Below, piece after piece: positions 1-9,022 of a DNA stretch of 46,794 nucleotides. A model generated the notes under the pieces. It was not told where the DNA came from and searched no databases. It was given only the letters and a program-made list of their open reading frames with translations. The first letter of the stretch is position 1, and each line of letters starts with the position of its first letter. Origin of the DNA: an uncultured Pelagibacteraceae bacterium (GTDB lineage: Bacteria; Pseudomonadota; Alphaproteobacteria; Pelagibacterales; Pelagibacteraceae); NCBI GenBank assembly GCA_902545825.1, contig CACCHS010000006.1:1-46794 (forward strand). The letters are read 5' to 3'. The position numbers were made by a program, and so were the translations under genes.

Positions 1-242
1 CAGTAAGTGCAATAACAATTTACAAAGGAAAAGAATTTGAAGAATGGAATGGTTTAGCATTAATCACATCTTTAAAAGATATGTCGTTAAGGTCACTTGA
101 TTTTTCAAACCTTCAAGATGTCAAAGAAAAGGTTATTTTTAAAAATCAAATTGGACGAATAAGAGATATACAAGTGCATCCAACCACTGGTAAGATATAT
201 TTTTTAACTAAAGATGCACTATGGTTGATGGAAAAAAATTAA
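1..242 (+). CDS. Sugar dehydrogenase (COG2133, PQQ/sorbosone type), C-terminal fragment
   Basis: This is the 3' end of a gene that begins before the window. The reading frame starts at base 3, is open from the edge and stops with TAA at 240-242. The visible 79 residues contain GKEFEEWNG near the start and the motif GRIRDIQVHP, followed by GKIYFLTKD. That order is the typical last blade of soluble aldose/glucose-sorbosone dehydrogenases, a six-bladed propeller using PQQ. The family oxidises sugars in the periplasm. The signal peptide and catalytic residues lie outside the window, so the substrate cannot be judged. Its last 22 bases overlap the next gene, which suggests co-transcription. Confidence 0.72.
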   Translation, partial: VSAITIYKGKEFEEWNGLALITSLKDMSLRSLDFSNLQDVKEKVIFKNQIGRIRDIQVHPTTGKIYFLTKDALWLMEKN

Positions 243-1231
243 AAAAACAAATAATCCGAATTTTTAAAAAACATGGTTTAAATGAAAAGCACGCAAATAT
301 TGCAACATGTGCAATAATTAATGCAGAAATAGTCGGTGCACATACTCATGGTCTCTCAAGATTAAAAATGTATTGTGACCGAATAAAGAAAAAAGTAATA
401 AATCCAAAACCAAAAATAAAAATTAAAAAAATTTCACAATCAATTTCTCATGTTGATGCAAATAACAGTATTGGATTTGTAGCTGCAGACATTGGTATAA
501 AACAAGCAATAATAAATGCAAAGAAAACAGGAATTGGATTAGTTGGTATAAAAAATAGTGGCCACTATGGTTTGTCAGGGTATTACGCTGAACAAGCGGT
601 AAAAAAAAATCTTATAGTTTTATGTTTTACAAACGCACCTCCGGCAATAGCACCTCATGGTTCAAGAAAAAAATTATTTGGAACAAACCCAATATGTTTT
701 GGATCCCCTTCCTCATCAAAAATACCATTTATTTTAGATACTTCAGTTTCTGAAATTAATAGAGGTAAAATAAGAGTTGCTGCCAAAACAGGAAAAAAAA
801 TTCCTGCCGGTGTTGCTTTAGATAAATTTGGTAAACCAACAACCAATGCGAAAAAGGCTTTACTAGGTGTTCAGTTGCCGTTGGGTGGATTTAGAGGATC
901 AGGTTTAGCTTGGATGGTTGATATATTAAGTGGAGTTATGACTGGTGCTAACCACGGTGGAAAAGTCAAAGATCCTTTTGATGACTTTTCAGGACCACAA
1001 AATGTTGGGCATATGTTTTTAACAATTAAACCAAATTTATTTGTCGGAAATTTCAATGAAAAGATAAAACAAAATATTAAAAGGGTTAAGGGTTTGCCTA
1101 AAATCAAGGGTGTGAAAGAAATTTTGTACCCAGGACAAAACAAGCAGAAAAGATTCAAAAAAAACGTAAATAAAAAAATATATATTTCAGAAAATATTAA
1201 AAATGATTTAGAGAGTTTAATTGCTTCTTGA
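221..1231 (+). CDS. Malate/L-lactate dehydrogenase family (Ldh_2) oxidoreductase
   Basis: The 336-residue protein matches the Ldh_2 (COG2055) fold, NAD(P)-dependent 2-hydroxyacid or ureidoglycolate-type dehydrogenases unrelated to classical MDH/LDH. Signs are VGAHTHGLSRL near residues 39-48 and the catalytic-histidine segment NSGHYGLSGYYAEQA (H115). APHGSRKKLFGTNP and the late GGFRGSGLAWMVDILSG also fit. Length is normal to slightly short for the family. The ATG lies inside the end of the sugar dehydrogenase gene (22-base overlap), so the two are probably translated from one message. Substrate is not predictable: malate, lactate, sulfolactate and 2,3-diketogulonate enzymes all share this fold. 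Confidence 0.85.
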   Translation: MVDGKKLKKQIIRIFKKHGLNEKHANIATCAIINAEIVGAHTHGLSRLKMYCDRIKKKVINPKPKIKIKKISQSISHVDANNSIGFVAADIGIKQAIINAKKTGIGLVGIKNSGHYGLSGYYAEQAVKKNLIVLCFTNAPPAIAPHGSRKKLFGTNPICFGSPSSSKIPFILDTSVSEINRGKIRVAAKTGKKIPAGVALDKFGKPTTNAKKALLGVQLPLGGFRGSGLAWMVDILSGVMTGANHGGKVKDPFDDFSGPQNVGHMFLTIKPNLFVGNFNEKIKQNIKRVKGLPKIKGVKEILYPGQNKQKRFKKNVNKKIYISENIKNDLESLIAS

Positions 1232-1276
1232 CAATTAATTATCTCTAATTATAGTTTTTTTCATAAGCTTAAAATT

Positions 1277-1729
1277 ATGGAATCAATAAAAAACTGGTTT
1301 ATAGACGCAGCGAATATACTGTTTGATGATACAAAAAATGATCTTCGAGCATTACCAAGAACTGTAAGATTACAAATATTACTGGTTTTAAGTTTTATTT
1401 GGTCAACAGTATTTAGCTTGTATGTGTTTTCATACGCTACATTTGCTTTTGGATGGGCAGGAGTTTTTATTGCACATATTGGTTTAATATTTGCAACATA
1501 TTGGACTTTTAAACAATTCCATAAAGCAGAAGCGCAATCATCCAGTGTATTTAAAGTAAAAAATTATAGTCCATTTAAGATTATGGCTTTAGTTTTTATT
1601 ATTGTATTCATGTTTGTTTTTTCAAAAGGTATTGAAGTATTGACAAACACAAACTCTTATAAGATACCTTATGACGGTCCAGATAAGTCTGCTTTTGAAA
1701 AATGGTTACCGTTTACAAAAGGAAAATAA
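1277..1729 (+). CDS. Small integral membrane protein, unknown
   Basis: This 150-residue protein is not recognised as a named family. An amphipathic N-terminal stretch (about residues 1-28) is followed by two closely spaced membrane segments (about 31-52 and 55-76), a short polar loop and a third (about 101-121). A soluble C-terminal tail of some 29 residues follows. Its TAA shares its last base with the ATG of the PsiE-like gene, so the pair is very likely translationally coupled and may form one membrane complex. No catalytic motif is visible. Function is unknown. Confidence 0.7.
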   Translation: MESIKNWFIDAANILFDDTKNDLRALPRTVRLQILLVLSFIWSTVFSLYVFSYATFAFGWAGVFIAHIGLIFATYWTFKQFHKAEAQSSSVFKVKNYSPFKIMALVFIIVFMFVFSKGIEVLTNTNSYKIPYDGPDKSAFEKWLPFTKGK

Positions 1730-2112
1730 TGGAAAAAATTACAAAAAACGTTCAATTAGTTTTACTTATAATAATTCTCATAAGCACAATTATTGCAGTG
1801 GGGATTGAAATTTATACAATGTTTGTAAATAAAAACGTTACTCTAGCAGATTTATTATTAATGTTTCTATATTTAGAAGTACTTGCAATGGTAAGAGTAT
1901 TTTGGGATCAGCAATCTATAAGTATAACTTTGCCTTTGCTCATAGCTATTACTGCCTTAGCACGATTTATAATTCTACAAGGTAAGGAAATGGATCCTTC
2001 TGCTCTTGTGTATGAAGCGGTTGCAATAGTTTTAATTGCAGCAGCAATTGTAATTTTAAGATTAAGACATAGCGATAAACTAGGTCTAAAGAGTAAAAAA
2101 GGTAGAAGATAA
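1729..2112 (+). CDS. PsiE-like membrane protein
   Basis: From the ATG at 1729 the product is 127 residues with four predicted membrane segments and a basic tail (SKKGRR). Spacing of segments and the central LADLLLMFLYLEVLAMV resemble PsiE, the phosphate-starvation-inducible protein of enterobacteria, which is about 136 residues. An upstream in-frame ATG at 1702 lies inside the preceding gene. The 1729 start is preferred because it forms a TAATG junction. The molecular role of PsiE is not known. A phosphate link cannot be argued from this context, because no Pho box was recognised. Confidence 0.68.
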   Translation: MEKITKNVQLVLLIIILISTIIAVGIEIYTMFVNKNVTLADLLLMFLYLEVLAMVRVFWDQQSISITLPLLIAITALARFIILQGKEMDPSALVYEAVAIVLIAAAIVILRLRHSDKLGLKSKKGRR

Positions 2113-2126
2113 AATAAGATCTGAAA

Positions 2127-2975
2127 TTAATTCGAATTTCTTAAAAATAAGACAAACAAAATTGAGGTTGCAAACATGATAAGGCTATATGTTGCAGCTG
2201 GAATAATATAAATACCACCTCCAAACATTATTGTTCCAACAAATATAGCTAAAGTTCCATTTTGAAGTCCACACTCTATAGCGATAGTTTTTTTTTGTTT
2301 AATTCCTGAACCAAAAAAATGAGCTAAAAAAAATGCAATTATCATCATTAATAAATTTAATGATAAAGTAATAAGACCAGACTCAACGAAATAATTAACT
2401 ATATTATCTTTTTCAGAATAAATAGCCCCTACCAGAACGATTAAAAATAAAACTAAAGATATTTTATTTGCAATTGGTTCAAATTTTTGTGTAAATTGAT
2501 TTAACATTTTTCTTATTATCATTCCTATTAAAGTCGGCACTGCTACTATTAAAAACATTTGCATTGCTACTGATAATAATGAAATATTTTTATTAACGAT
2601 ATTAAATCCAAGAAAATCCATAGAATTAAAAATTATAAATGGAACAGTTATAATGCTTAACAAACTGATAACTGCTGTAAGAGATATTGATAAAGCTACA
2701 TCGCCTTTTGCATATGAGGTAAGTACGTTTGATGTAACACCGCCTGGAGCAACAGCAATAATCAATAATCCTACTGCAAGTTCTGGAGATATTGGCCAAA
2801 CTTTGATTAATAAAATTGCAACAAAAGGTAAAATAAGAATCTGACTAAACATTCCTAATAAAAAATCTTTGGGTTGTTTTATTACTCTTATAAAATCTTG
2901 TGTGGTTAAACTGAGACCAAGAGTGAGCATTATGAATGCTAAAGCAATAGGTAAAATTTTAGTTACAATTTCCAT
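2127..2975 (-). CDS. Bile acid:sodium symporter (BASS) family transporter
   Basis: The 282-residue protein has nine or ten hydrophobic segments. It also carries the BASS-family hallmarks: an early MLTLGLSLT segment, the APGGVTSNVLTSYAKGDVALS motif around residues 77-97 that contributes to Na+ binding, and a later ECGLQNGTLAIF motif near 234-245. Bacterial members import organic anions such as pyruvate, pantoate or sulfonates with sodium. The gene converges on the PsiE-like gene with a 14-base gap and diverges from the phosphate acyltransferase gene. Substrate is unassigned. Confidence 0.85.
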   Translation of the reverse strand: MEIVTKILPIALAFIMLTLGLSLTTQDFIRVIKQPKDFLLGMFSQILILPFVAILLIKVWPISPELAVGLLIIAVAPGGVTSNVLTSYAKGDVALSISLTAVISLLSIITVPFIIFNSMDFLGFNIVNKNISLLSVAMQMFLIVAVPTLIGMIIRKMLNQFTQKFEPIANKISLVLFLIVLVGAIYSEKDNIVNYFVESGLITLSLNLLMMIIAFFLAHFFGSGIKQKKTIAIECGLQNGTLAIFVGTIMFGGGIYIIPAATYSLIMFATSILFVLFLRNSN

Positions 2976-3032
2976 TTTATGCCATAATAACTTAATATAT
3001 ACACATCATATAAATATGAAATTTAATAATAA

Positions 3033-3944
3033 ATGCTATCAGATAAAGAAATAATTTGCCCGAACAATTTATTAGATGTAGCGCACAATAAAAAAGGTGT
3101 GCCAGTAGCAATTGTAAATGCGGGAAAATTATTGCCAATGCAGTCAGCTATGGATGCGGTTAATGAAAATTTGATAGTTCCTATCTTAATTGGTGATAAA
3201 TCTGAAATTGAAAAATGTGCTGAAGAATTAAAGTTTGATATCTCAAAGTTTAAAATCATTCATGAACCAGTAGAAAACAATACTGCAAAAGTTGCAGCAA
3301 AACTTGCTGCTAAGGGTGAGATCAAAATTATTGTAAAAGGTCATATCCACACAGATGTATTAATGAAAGAAGTTTTAAAGAGAGAATATAATTTACTTGG
3401 GAAAAATAGAATGAGCCATATTTGGCATATGACTTTAAATAAAGATGACCATCCATTGATAATTACCGATGGGGCTTTGAATGTATTACCAAATGTTAAA
3501 ACCAAAATGCATATTTTAAGAAATGTGATTGATTTTTGTAATAGAATAGGAATATCCAGACCTAAAGTATCTGTTTTATCTGCAACAGAGGAAGTTCTGG
3601 ATAGTGTTCAAAGTTCACTTGACGCAAAAGAAATAACTGAACTTGCAAAAAAAGAAAAATTAAATGCAGATGTTTTTGGTCCTTTAGCATTTGATAATAG
3701 CATTTCAAAAAAATCTGCTGCAATCAAAGGTATAAAAAATATTGTTGCAGGTTCTGCAGATGTTTTATTAGTTCCAAGTTTTGAAACTGGGAACGGTTTA
3801 GTAAAAATGATGATTTATTTTATGGGAGCCTGTGCTGCAGGTGTTGTGGTTGGTGGAAAGGTTCCAGTGGTAATAACAAGTAGGTCAGATGATGCTCCAG
3901 CAAGATTAGCTTCGATTGCGGCTGCAGTAGTTGCATTAGATTAG
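3033..3944 (+). CDS. Phosphate acetyl/butyryltransferase family enzyme
   Basis: The 303-residue product belongs to the PTA_PTB family, which moves acyl groups between CoA and phosphate. It is the short single-domain form, lacking the extra N-terminal domains of E. coli Pta. Family landmarks are IVKGHIHTDVLMKEVL near 109-124, SHIWHM, the GPLAFDNSIS segment and VLLVPSFETGNG near 247-258, then GACAAGVVVGGKVPVVITSRSDD. It heads the plus-strand run and lies 26 bases before the HpsN-like dehydrogenase. In sulfonate degraders a short Pta converts acetyl phosphate made by sulfoacetaldehyde acetyltransferase, so a sulfonate role is possible, but no Xsc is in the window. Confidence 0.85.
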   Translation: MLSDKEIICPNNLLDVAHNKKGVPVAIVNAGKLLPMQSAMDAVNENLIVPILIGDKSEIEKCAEELKFDISKFKIIHEPVENNTAKVAAKLAAKGEIKIIVKGHIHTDVLMKEVLKREYNLLGKNRMSHIWHMTLNKDDHPLIITDGALNVLPNVKTKMHILRNVIDFCNRIGISRPKVSVLSATEEVLDSVQSSLDAKEITELAKKEKLNADVFGPLAFDNSISKKSAAIKGIKNIVAGSADVLLVPSFETGNGLVKMMIYFMGACAAGVVVGGKVPVVITSRSDDAPARLASIAAAVVALD

Positions 3945-3970
3945 CTTTTGATTTAAAAGTTTATAAAATT

Positions 3971-5257
3971 ATGCCAATTAAATATCTTAAAAAGTCACCA
4001 AAAACATCTTCAACGGACGACAATAAAACAAAAGATATAGTACAAAAACTTCTCAATGATTTAGAGAAATCAAGAGAAGATGGATGTAAAGAGCTAACTA
4101 AAAAATTTGATAAGTATGATGGAGAAATTATAGTTTCAGAGGAAAGAATAGCTGAAATTAAAAAATCTGTAGATCAAAAAACAAAAGATGATGTTCAATT
4201 CTCTTATGAAAGAGTTAGAAAGTTTGCAGAAGCACAATTAAAAAATTATGGTCAAGATTTCGAGGTTGAGCTATCAAAAGGTTTGTACGCTGGTCAAAAA
4301 CTTATCCCAGTAAATACTGCAGGTTGCTATATACCTGGAGGAAGATTTGCGCATATAGCCTCTGCTGTAATGAGTGTTACAACAGCTAAAGTAGCAGGTG
4401 TTAAAAATATTATTGCTTGCTCTCCACCAAAAGAAAAAGTGGGTGCTCATCCTGCAATAATTTATACAGCTAATTTGTGTGGTGCAGATAAGATTTTAAA
4501 TTTAGGTGGTGTTCCAGCTATAGCAGCAATGACCTATGGAATGTTTGGAAACACACCAGCAGATATATTGGTAGGACCTGGTAATCAATTTGTTGCAGAG
4601 GCAAAGAGAATTTTATTTGGAAAAGTTGGAATTGATTTGTTTGCAGGACCCACTGAGATTGCAGTTATTGCAGATGAAACTGCTGATCCTGAAATTGTTG
4701 CTGTAGATTTAGTAGGACAAGCTGAGCATGGATATAATTCTCCAGCATGGCTTTATACAACGAGTAAAAAGCTTGCAGAAGATGTAATGAAAAGAGTTCC
4801 AGAATTAATTTCAGAATTACCTGAAATGCCAAGAGCTAGTGCTGAGGCAGCATGGAGAGATTACGGAGAGGTTATTTTATGTGATACCGACGAAGAGATG
4901 GTTTCTATTAGTGATGAATATGCTCCTGAACATTTAGAAGTTCAAACTAAAAATCTTAAATGGTTCCATGATAGACTAAAAAATTATGGATCTCTCTTTA
5001 TTGGTGAAGAAACAACTGTTGCATATGGAGACAAGTGTTCAGGAACAAATCATATTTTACCAACTAAAGGTGCAGGTCGGTACACAGGTGGATTATTTGT
5101 TGGAAAGTTTATAAAAACTTTAAGCTTTCAAAGAATGACAAAGGAATCTACTAAAGAAGTTGGCGCAGCAGCAGCCAGAATTTCTAGATATGAAGGTATG
5201 GAAGCACACGCAAGAACTGGTGACGTCAGACTAAGGAAATACGGTTACTCAAATTAG
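3971..5257 (+). CDS. Histidinol dehydrogenase-family enzyme, probable sulfopropanediol dehydrogenase (HpsN-like)
   Basis: This 428-residue enzyme has the HisD fold with the expected zinc and catalytic residues: Q250 and H253 in GQAEHGYNSP, E320 and H321 in APEHLE, D354 in GDKCSG and H413 in EGMEAHAR. Its N-terminus (IKYLKKSPKTSS), the GGRFAHIASAVMSVTTAKVAG block and the end REGMEAHAR-type region resemble HpsN from marine Roseobacters and Cupriavidus more than biosynthetic HisD. HpsN oxidises 2,3-dihydroxypropane-1-sulfonate to sulfolactate with NAD. No other his gene is nearby, which argues against histidine synthesis. Its stop codon shares one base with the next gene's GTG. The HpsN assignment rests on remembered family likeness and is uncertain. 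Confidence 0.72.
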   Translation: MPIKYLKKSPKTSSTDDNKTKDIVQKLLNDLEKSREDGCKELTKKFDKYDGEIIVSEERIAEIKKSVDQKTKDDVQFSYERVRKFAEAQLKNYGQDFEVELSKGLYAGQKLIPVNTAGCYIPGGRFAHIASAVMSVTTAKVAGVKNIIACSPPKEKVGAHPAIIYTANLCGADKILNLGGVPAIAAMTYGMFGNTPADILVGPGNQFVAEAKRILFGKVGIDLFAGPTEIAVIADETADPEIVAVDLVGQAEHGYNSPAWLYTTSKKLAEDVMKRVPELISELPEMPRASAEAAWRDYGEVILCDTDEEMVSISDEYAPEHLEVQTKNLKWFHDRLKNYGSLFIGEETTVAYGDKCSGTNHILPTKGAGRYTGGLFVGKFIKTLSFQRMTKESTKEVGAAAARISRYEGMEAHARTGDVRLRKYGYSN

Positions 5258-6063
5258 TGATAAGACAAATTAAAAAGACTTCAGTAGTTATTTTTACTGA
5301 TTTGGATGGCACACTTTTAAATAGAGATACTTTCAAATTTGATGAGATTAAAGACTACATTAAAAGCCTTATAAACGAGGGAATAACAATAATTCCTAAT
5401 ACTAGTAAAACTAATGCTGAGTTAGATAACTTTATAAAAGAATTAGGTTTTAATATACCTTTTATTACAGAGAATGGATCGTCGATTCATGGTTTAAATT
5501 TAATAAATAAAAATTTACCTGATGAAATAATTCTCGGTAGAGAAAAAGAACTAATTTTAAAAATTTTCCAAAAAGAAGCCCCAGAAAATTTAAGAGGTAA
5601 GTGTAAATTTATAACCAAAATGGAAAAAAATATGCAAGTTAAAATTTTGGGTTTAACACATAATAAGCTTAAAAATGCTTTAACAAGAAAATATTCAATT
5701 CCAATTTTATTTAAAGGAAATTATGAACAAAAAAAAAACTTTTTTAATATTATAAAAGATATAGGACTATCTCTTCATGAAGGTGGACGTGTAATTAATT
5801 TATGCGATAAAGTAAGCAAAGTAAAAGCCATGAATAGAGTTGTAAAAATTTTAAAAAAAACTGAAGGTATCGTAAAAACTATTGGTGTGGGAGATAATTA
5901 TAATGATTTAGAAATGTTAAAGAATAGTGATTTTCCATGTCTTGTTTTTAATGATAAGTTTCTTTTAGATACAATTAATATTAATAACTGTATAGTATCA
6001 AAAAATTTAGCTCCAAATGGATGGCAAGAAGTTGTCAAAATGGCGCTAGAAAAAATTAAATAA
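5257..6063 (+). CDS. Mannosyl/glucosyl-3-phosphoglycerate phosphatase (HAD-IIB)
   Basis: The 268-residue protein is an HAD-superfamily IIB phosphatase of the MPGP type (COG3769). Motif I is TDLDGTLLNRDT (catalytic aspartates near 16 and 18), motif II is PNTSKT, and motif IV is GVGDNYNDLEM near 210-220. It should remove phosphate from glucosyl-3-phosphoglycerate to give glucosylglycerate, since the synthase follows 17 bases later. The start is GTG, overlapping the upstream TAG by one base (TAGTG); the first ATG downstream would delete the HAD motif. The coupling to the dehydrogenase gene is tight and suggests linked osmolyte metabolism. Confidence 0.83.
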   Translation: MIRQIKKTSVVIFTDLDGTLLNRDTFKFDEIKDYIKSLINEGITIIPNTSKTNAELDNFIKELGFNIPFITENGSSIHGLNLINKNLPDEIILGREKELILKIFQKEAPENLRGKCKFITKMEKNMQVKILGLTHNKLKNALTRKYSIPILFKGNYEQKKNFFNIIKDIGLSLHEGGRVINLCDKVSKVKAMNRVVKILKKTEGIVKTIGVGDNYNDLEMLKNSDFPCLVFNDKFLLDTININNCIVSKNLAPNGWQEVVKMALEKIK

Positions 6064-6080
6064 AGTGATTAAAATTTATT

Positions 6081-7301
6081 ATGGGTGATTTTTCTCAAAA
6101 TGGAATTATTTCGAGTTTACATGACTTTGGTACAAAATCGACCAAAGATATAGAAAAAGATTTACTAAAATTTTCTAAAGAAAGAAAAATGGAGTTAATC
6201 TTACCAAGTCTATACTCAGAGCTTGAAGGAGACGCACTACCAAAAATTGTTAACGAAATCAGCAAAATAAATTATATAAGCCACGTAATAATTGGTCTAG
6301 ATAAAGCTAACAGAAAACAAGCTGATAAGGCACATAGGTTTTTTAAAAAGTTAAAAACACCATTTTCAATTTTATGGAACGATGGACCAAGATTAAAAAA
6401 ATTACATAACGAATTAAGGAAAAAAAACCTCGCGCCTAATGAACATGGTAAAGGAAGAAATGTTTGGTACTGTCTTGGAATGTGTATCGCGAGAGATAAT
6501 GCTCGGTCTGTAGCATTGCATGACTGTGATATTAAAACTTACGATAGACGATTACTTGCAAAGCTTTTTTATCCAGTTGTGAATCCACTGTTTAACTTCG
6601 AATTTTGTAAAGGATATTATCCAAGAATAGCAAATGGCAAAATGAATGGGCGTGTAGCAAGACTTTTAGTATTTCCATTAATTACAGCTTTAGAAAAAAC
6701 AATTGGTAAAAGTGATTATTTAGAATTCATGAAATCTTTTAAATATCCTTTAGCTGGAGAATTCTCTTTCAGAAGAAACGTTTTACCAGAGTTAAGGATA
6801 TCATCAGACTGGGGAATTGAGGTTGGAGTCTTATCTGAGATGCAAAGAAATTTTTCACCAAATAATATTTGCCAAGTTGATTTAGCTGACACCTATGATC
6901 ATAAACATCAAGATCTTTCAGCAAATAATGACAAAAAGGGTCTATCAAGAATGTCCACTGACATTATTAAAACTTTAATTAGGAAACTCGCTACTCAGGG
7001 TAACTCATTTAGTCTTGAAACATTTAGATCTTTAAAAGCAACTTATTATAGATCCGCTCTAGATTTAATTGATACTTATAGAAGTGATGCCGAAATGAAT
7101 GGTTTGAAATTTGACTCTCATAATGAGGAAAAAGCGGTTGAATTGTTTGCTTTGAACATAATGAAAGCTGGTGAATCGTTTTTTAAAAATCCTATGGATA
7201 CACCGTTTATACCAACATGGAGTAGAGTTAAAAGTGCAATACCAGATTTTCTAGAAAGATTAAAATATGCTGTTGATGAGGATAATAAAAAACATAAATA
7301 A
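6081..7301 (+). CDS. gpgS: Glucosyl-3-phosphoglycerate synthase (GT81)
   Basis: The 406-residue protein matches GpgS of marine cyanobacteria and other bacteria. This retaining GT81 transferase moves glucose from an NDP-glucose to 3-phosphoglycerate. Visible are an N-terminal ISSLHDF, ILPSLYSEL, the nucleotide-binding HGKGRNVWYCLG near 126-137, and a metal-binding ALHDCDIKTYD near 154-164. SSDWGIEVG is near the acceptor site. Length agrees with the family (about 390-400). It ends in TAATG with the phosphorylase gene, so phosphatase, synthase and phosphorylase are one translational unit. Glucosylglycerate is a nitrogen-free compatible solute, fitting a nitrogen-poor marine habitat. Confidence 0.85.
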   Translation: MGDFSQNGIISSLHDFGTKSTKDIEKDLLKFSKERKMELILPSLYSELEGDALPKIVNEISKINYISHVIIGLDKANRKQADKAHRFFKKLKTPFSILWNDGPRLKKLHNELRKKNLAPNEHGKGRNVWYCLGMCIARDNARSVALHDCDIKTYDRRLLAKLFYPVVNPLFNFEFCKGYYPRIANGKMNGRVARLLVFPLITALEKTIGKSDYLEFMKSFKYPLAGEFSFRRNVLPELRISSDWGIEVGVLSEMQRNFSPNNICQVDLADTYDHKHQDLSANNDKKGLSRMSTDIIKTLIRKLATQGNSFSLETFRSLKATYYRSALDLIDTYRSDAEMNGLKFDSHNEEKAVELFALNIMKAGESFFKNPMDTPFIPTWSRVKSAIPDFLERLKYAVDEDNKKHK

Positions 7302-9022
7302 TGAATTCCTCAGAAATTCGAAATCAAATTACTATTAAACTAAAAAAAATTTACAAACCAAACTTTACTAATCAAGAATTACTAAGCTTTGCTGATGAGA
7401 TAGTTAAAACCATTGGTAGGTCCAACAAAATAAAAAGATCAAAGAAAAATTTTAATTTATCAGAAAAAACATCACTCTTAATTTGTTATGGGGATAGTGT
7501 TTTAGGCACAAAAACGAATAAATCTATTGCTGAGTTTAAAAAGTTTCATAAAAAATACTTAAGTAAATTCTTCAACTCCGTTCACTTTCTACCCTTTTAT
7601 CCATCAAGTAGCGATAGTGGTTTTGCTGTAAAGGATCATTATAAAATTGATCCAAGATTAGGTAATTGGAGTGATATTAAAAGTTTTTCAAAAAATAGTT
7701 TTATTATGGCTGATGTTGTAATTAATCATTCATCATCCAGGGGCCTTTGGTTTAAAAACTACTTAAGAAACAATTCACCAGGAAAAAATTATTTTTTTAC
7801 TGTTAATAAGAAATTTAATTCTAAAAATGTAGTCAGACCAAGAGAACATCGTTTATTAAAGAAAGTAAATATTTTTGGTGAAAATAGATATCTTTGGCGA
7901 ACATTTAGTAACGATCAGATCGATTTAAATTTTAAAAATCCAAAAGTTTTAATTAGATTTATCAAAATTATAATTAATTTGATTAATCATGGAGTAAATA
8001 TATTTAGATTGGATGCTATAGCTTATCTATGGAAAGAAAGCGGAACTAAATGTATAAATTTAAAACAAACTCACGAAATTATAAAAATATTAAGAATTGT
8101 TTGCAATGGCTTAAACAAATCAGCAATAATTGTAACTGAAACAAATTTGCCTGAAAAAGAAAATATTAGTTACTTTGGTAATAATGATGAAGCAAACTGG
8201 ATATATAATTTTTCATTACCTCCCCTTTTGGTTCATTCTTTATTATTTGAGGATAGTAGAAAAATAACTTCTTGGAGTAAAAAACTACCACAGAATAAAT
8301 TGGGTAATAGTTATTTAAACTTTATCGCATCACATGATGGTATTGGTATGAGGCCAGTTGAAGGCCTTTTAAATAAAGATGCCATCAATAAAATGTTTAA
8401 AAGACTTAAAAAAAATGGTGGAGAATTTTCGTTTAGAAAAGTCCAAGGAAAATCAAAAAAGGTATATGAAGCTAATATTACTTTATTTAATGCATTTCAA
8501 AAAACAGATACTGATCTTAAAGGGAAATATCATTATGCAAGATATCTGTGTGCTCATGCAATAATGATTTCTTTTGAGGGTATTCCAGCAGTTTATTTTA
8601 ATTCAATGTTTGGAACTTCAAATGATATTAATAAATACATTATTTCAAATAACAAAAGAGATCTTAACAGGTATAAATGGAGCGCAGAACGTTTGAATAA
8701 ATTATTAAAAAATAAGAACTCAAAGCATTATTTAATTTACGAAGAAATAAGTAATTTATTAAATATCAGGCGAAAAAATAGAGCTTTTCATCCTAATGCG
8801 TTAAGAAAAACGATGAACCTTGGTCCAAAGATATTTGCATTTAAAAGAATAAGCTTAGATAAAAAACAAACTGTAATGTGTATTTCTAATTTAAGTTCAA
8901 AAACTCAAAATATTAAAATTCAAATAAAAAATAAAAAGTACAAAGAATTAATAATCGGTACCATAGTTGGTAAAAATAATATTGTTTTAGATCCATTTCA
9001 AACTGTTTGGTTATCAAATTAG
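7301..9022 (+). CDS. GH13_18 phosphorylase, probable glucosylglycerate phosphorylase
   Basis: This 573-residue cytoplasmic enzyme resembles sucrose phosphorylase-type GH13_18 proteins. A (beta/alpha)8 barrel carries the nucleophile D238 in VNIFRLDAIAYLWKESGT, the acid/base E280 in VTETNLPE and the third carboxylate D346 in ASHDGIG. LPFYPSSSDSGFAVKDH near 97-113 is the usual first barrel motif. Next to gpgS and its phosphatase, the likely reaction is reversible phosphorolysis of glucosylglycerate to glucose-1-phosphate and glycerate. Sucrose or glucosylglycerol phosphorylase activity cannot be excluded. No signal peptide is present. Its stop overlaps that of the convergent autotransporter gene by three bases. 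Confidence 0.8.
   Translation: MNSSEIRNQITIKLKKIYKPNFTNQELLSFADEIVKTIGRSNKIKRSKKNFNLSEKTSLLICYGDSVLGTKTNKSIAEFKKFHKKYLSKFFNSVHFLPFYPSSSDSGFAVKDHYKIDPRLGNWSDIKSFSKNSFIMADVVINHSSSRGLWFKNYLRNNSPGKNYFFTVNKKFNSKNVVRPREHRLLKKVNIFGENRYLWRTFSNDQIDLNFKNPKVLIRFIKIIINLINHGVNIFRLDAIAYLWKESGTKCINLKQTHEIIKILRIVCNGLNKSAIIVTETNLPEKENISYFGNNDEANWIYNFSLPPLLVHSLLFEDSRKITSWSKKLPQNKLGNSYLNFIASHDGIGMRPVEGLLNKDAINKMFKRLKKNGGEFSFRKVQGKSKKVYEANITLFNAFQKTDTDLKGKYHYARYLCAHAIMISFEGIPAVYFNSMFGTSNDINKYIISNNKRDLNRYKWSAERLNKLLKNKNSKHYLIYEEISNLLNIRRKNRAFHPNALRKTMNLGPKIFAFKRISLDKKQTVMCISNLSSKTQNIKIQIKNKKYKELIIGTIVGKNNIVLDPFQTVWLSN

Noticed and set aside
871..1158. Minus-strand 95-codon open frame inside the Ldh_2 gene
   Set aside because: It mirrors the codon pattern of the real gene, has an unnatural Pro/Phe/Cys-rich composition and no ribosome site.
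2123..2140. Short hairpin GAAATT/AATTTC between convergent PsiE-like and BASS genes
   Set aside because: Six AT-rich pairs with no T-run; stems of this strength are expected by chance in such AT-rich DNA.
3971..5257. Assignment of the HisD-family gene to histidine biosynthesis
   Set aside because: No other his gene adjoins it, it lies in an osmolyte operon, and its ends resemble HpsN more than HisD; kept as HpsN-like with moderate confidence.
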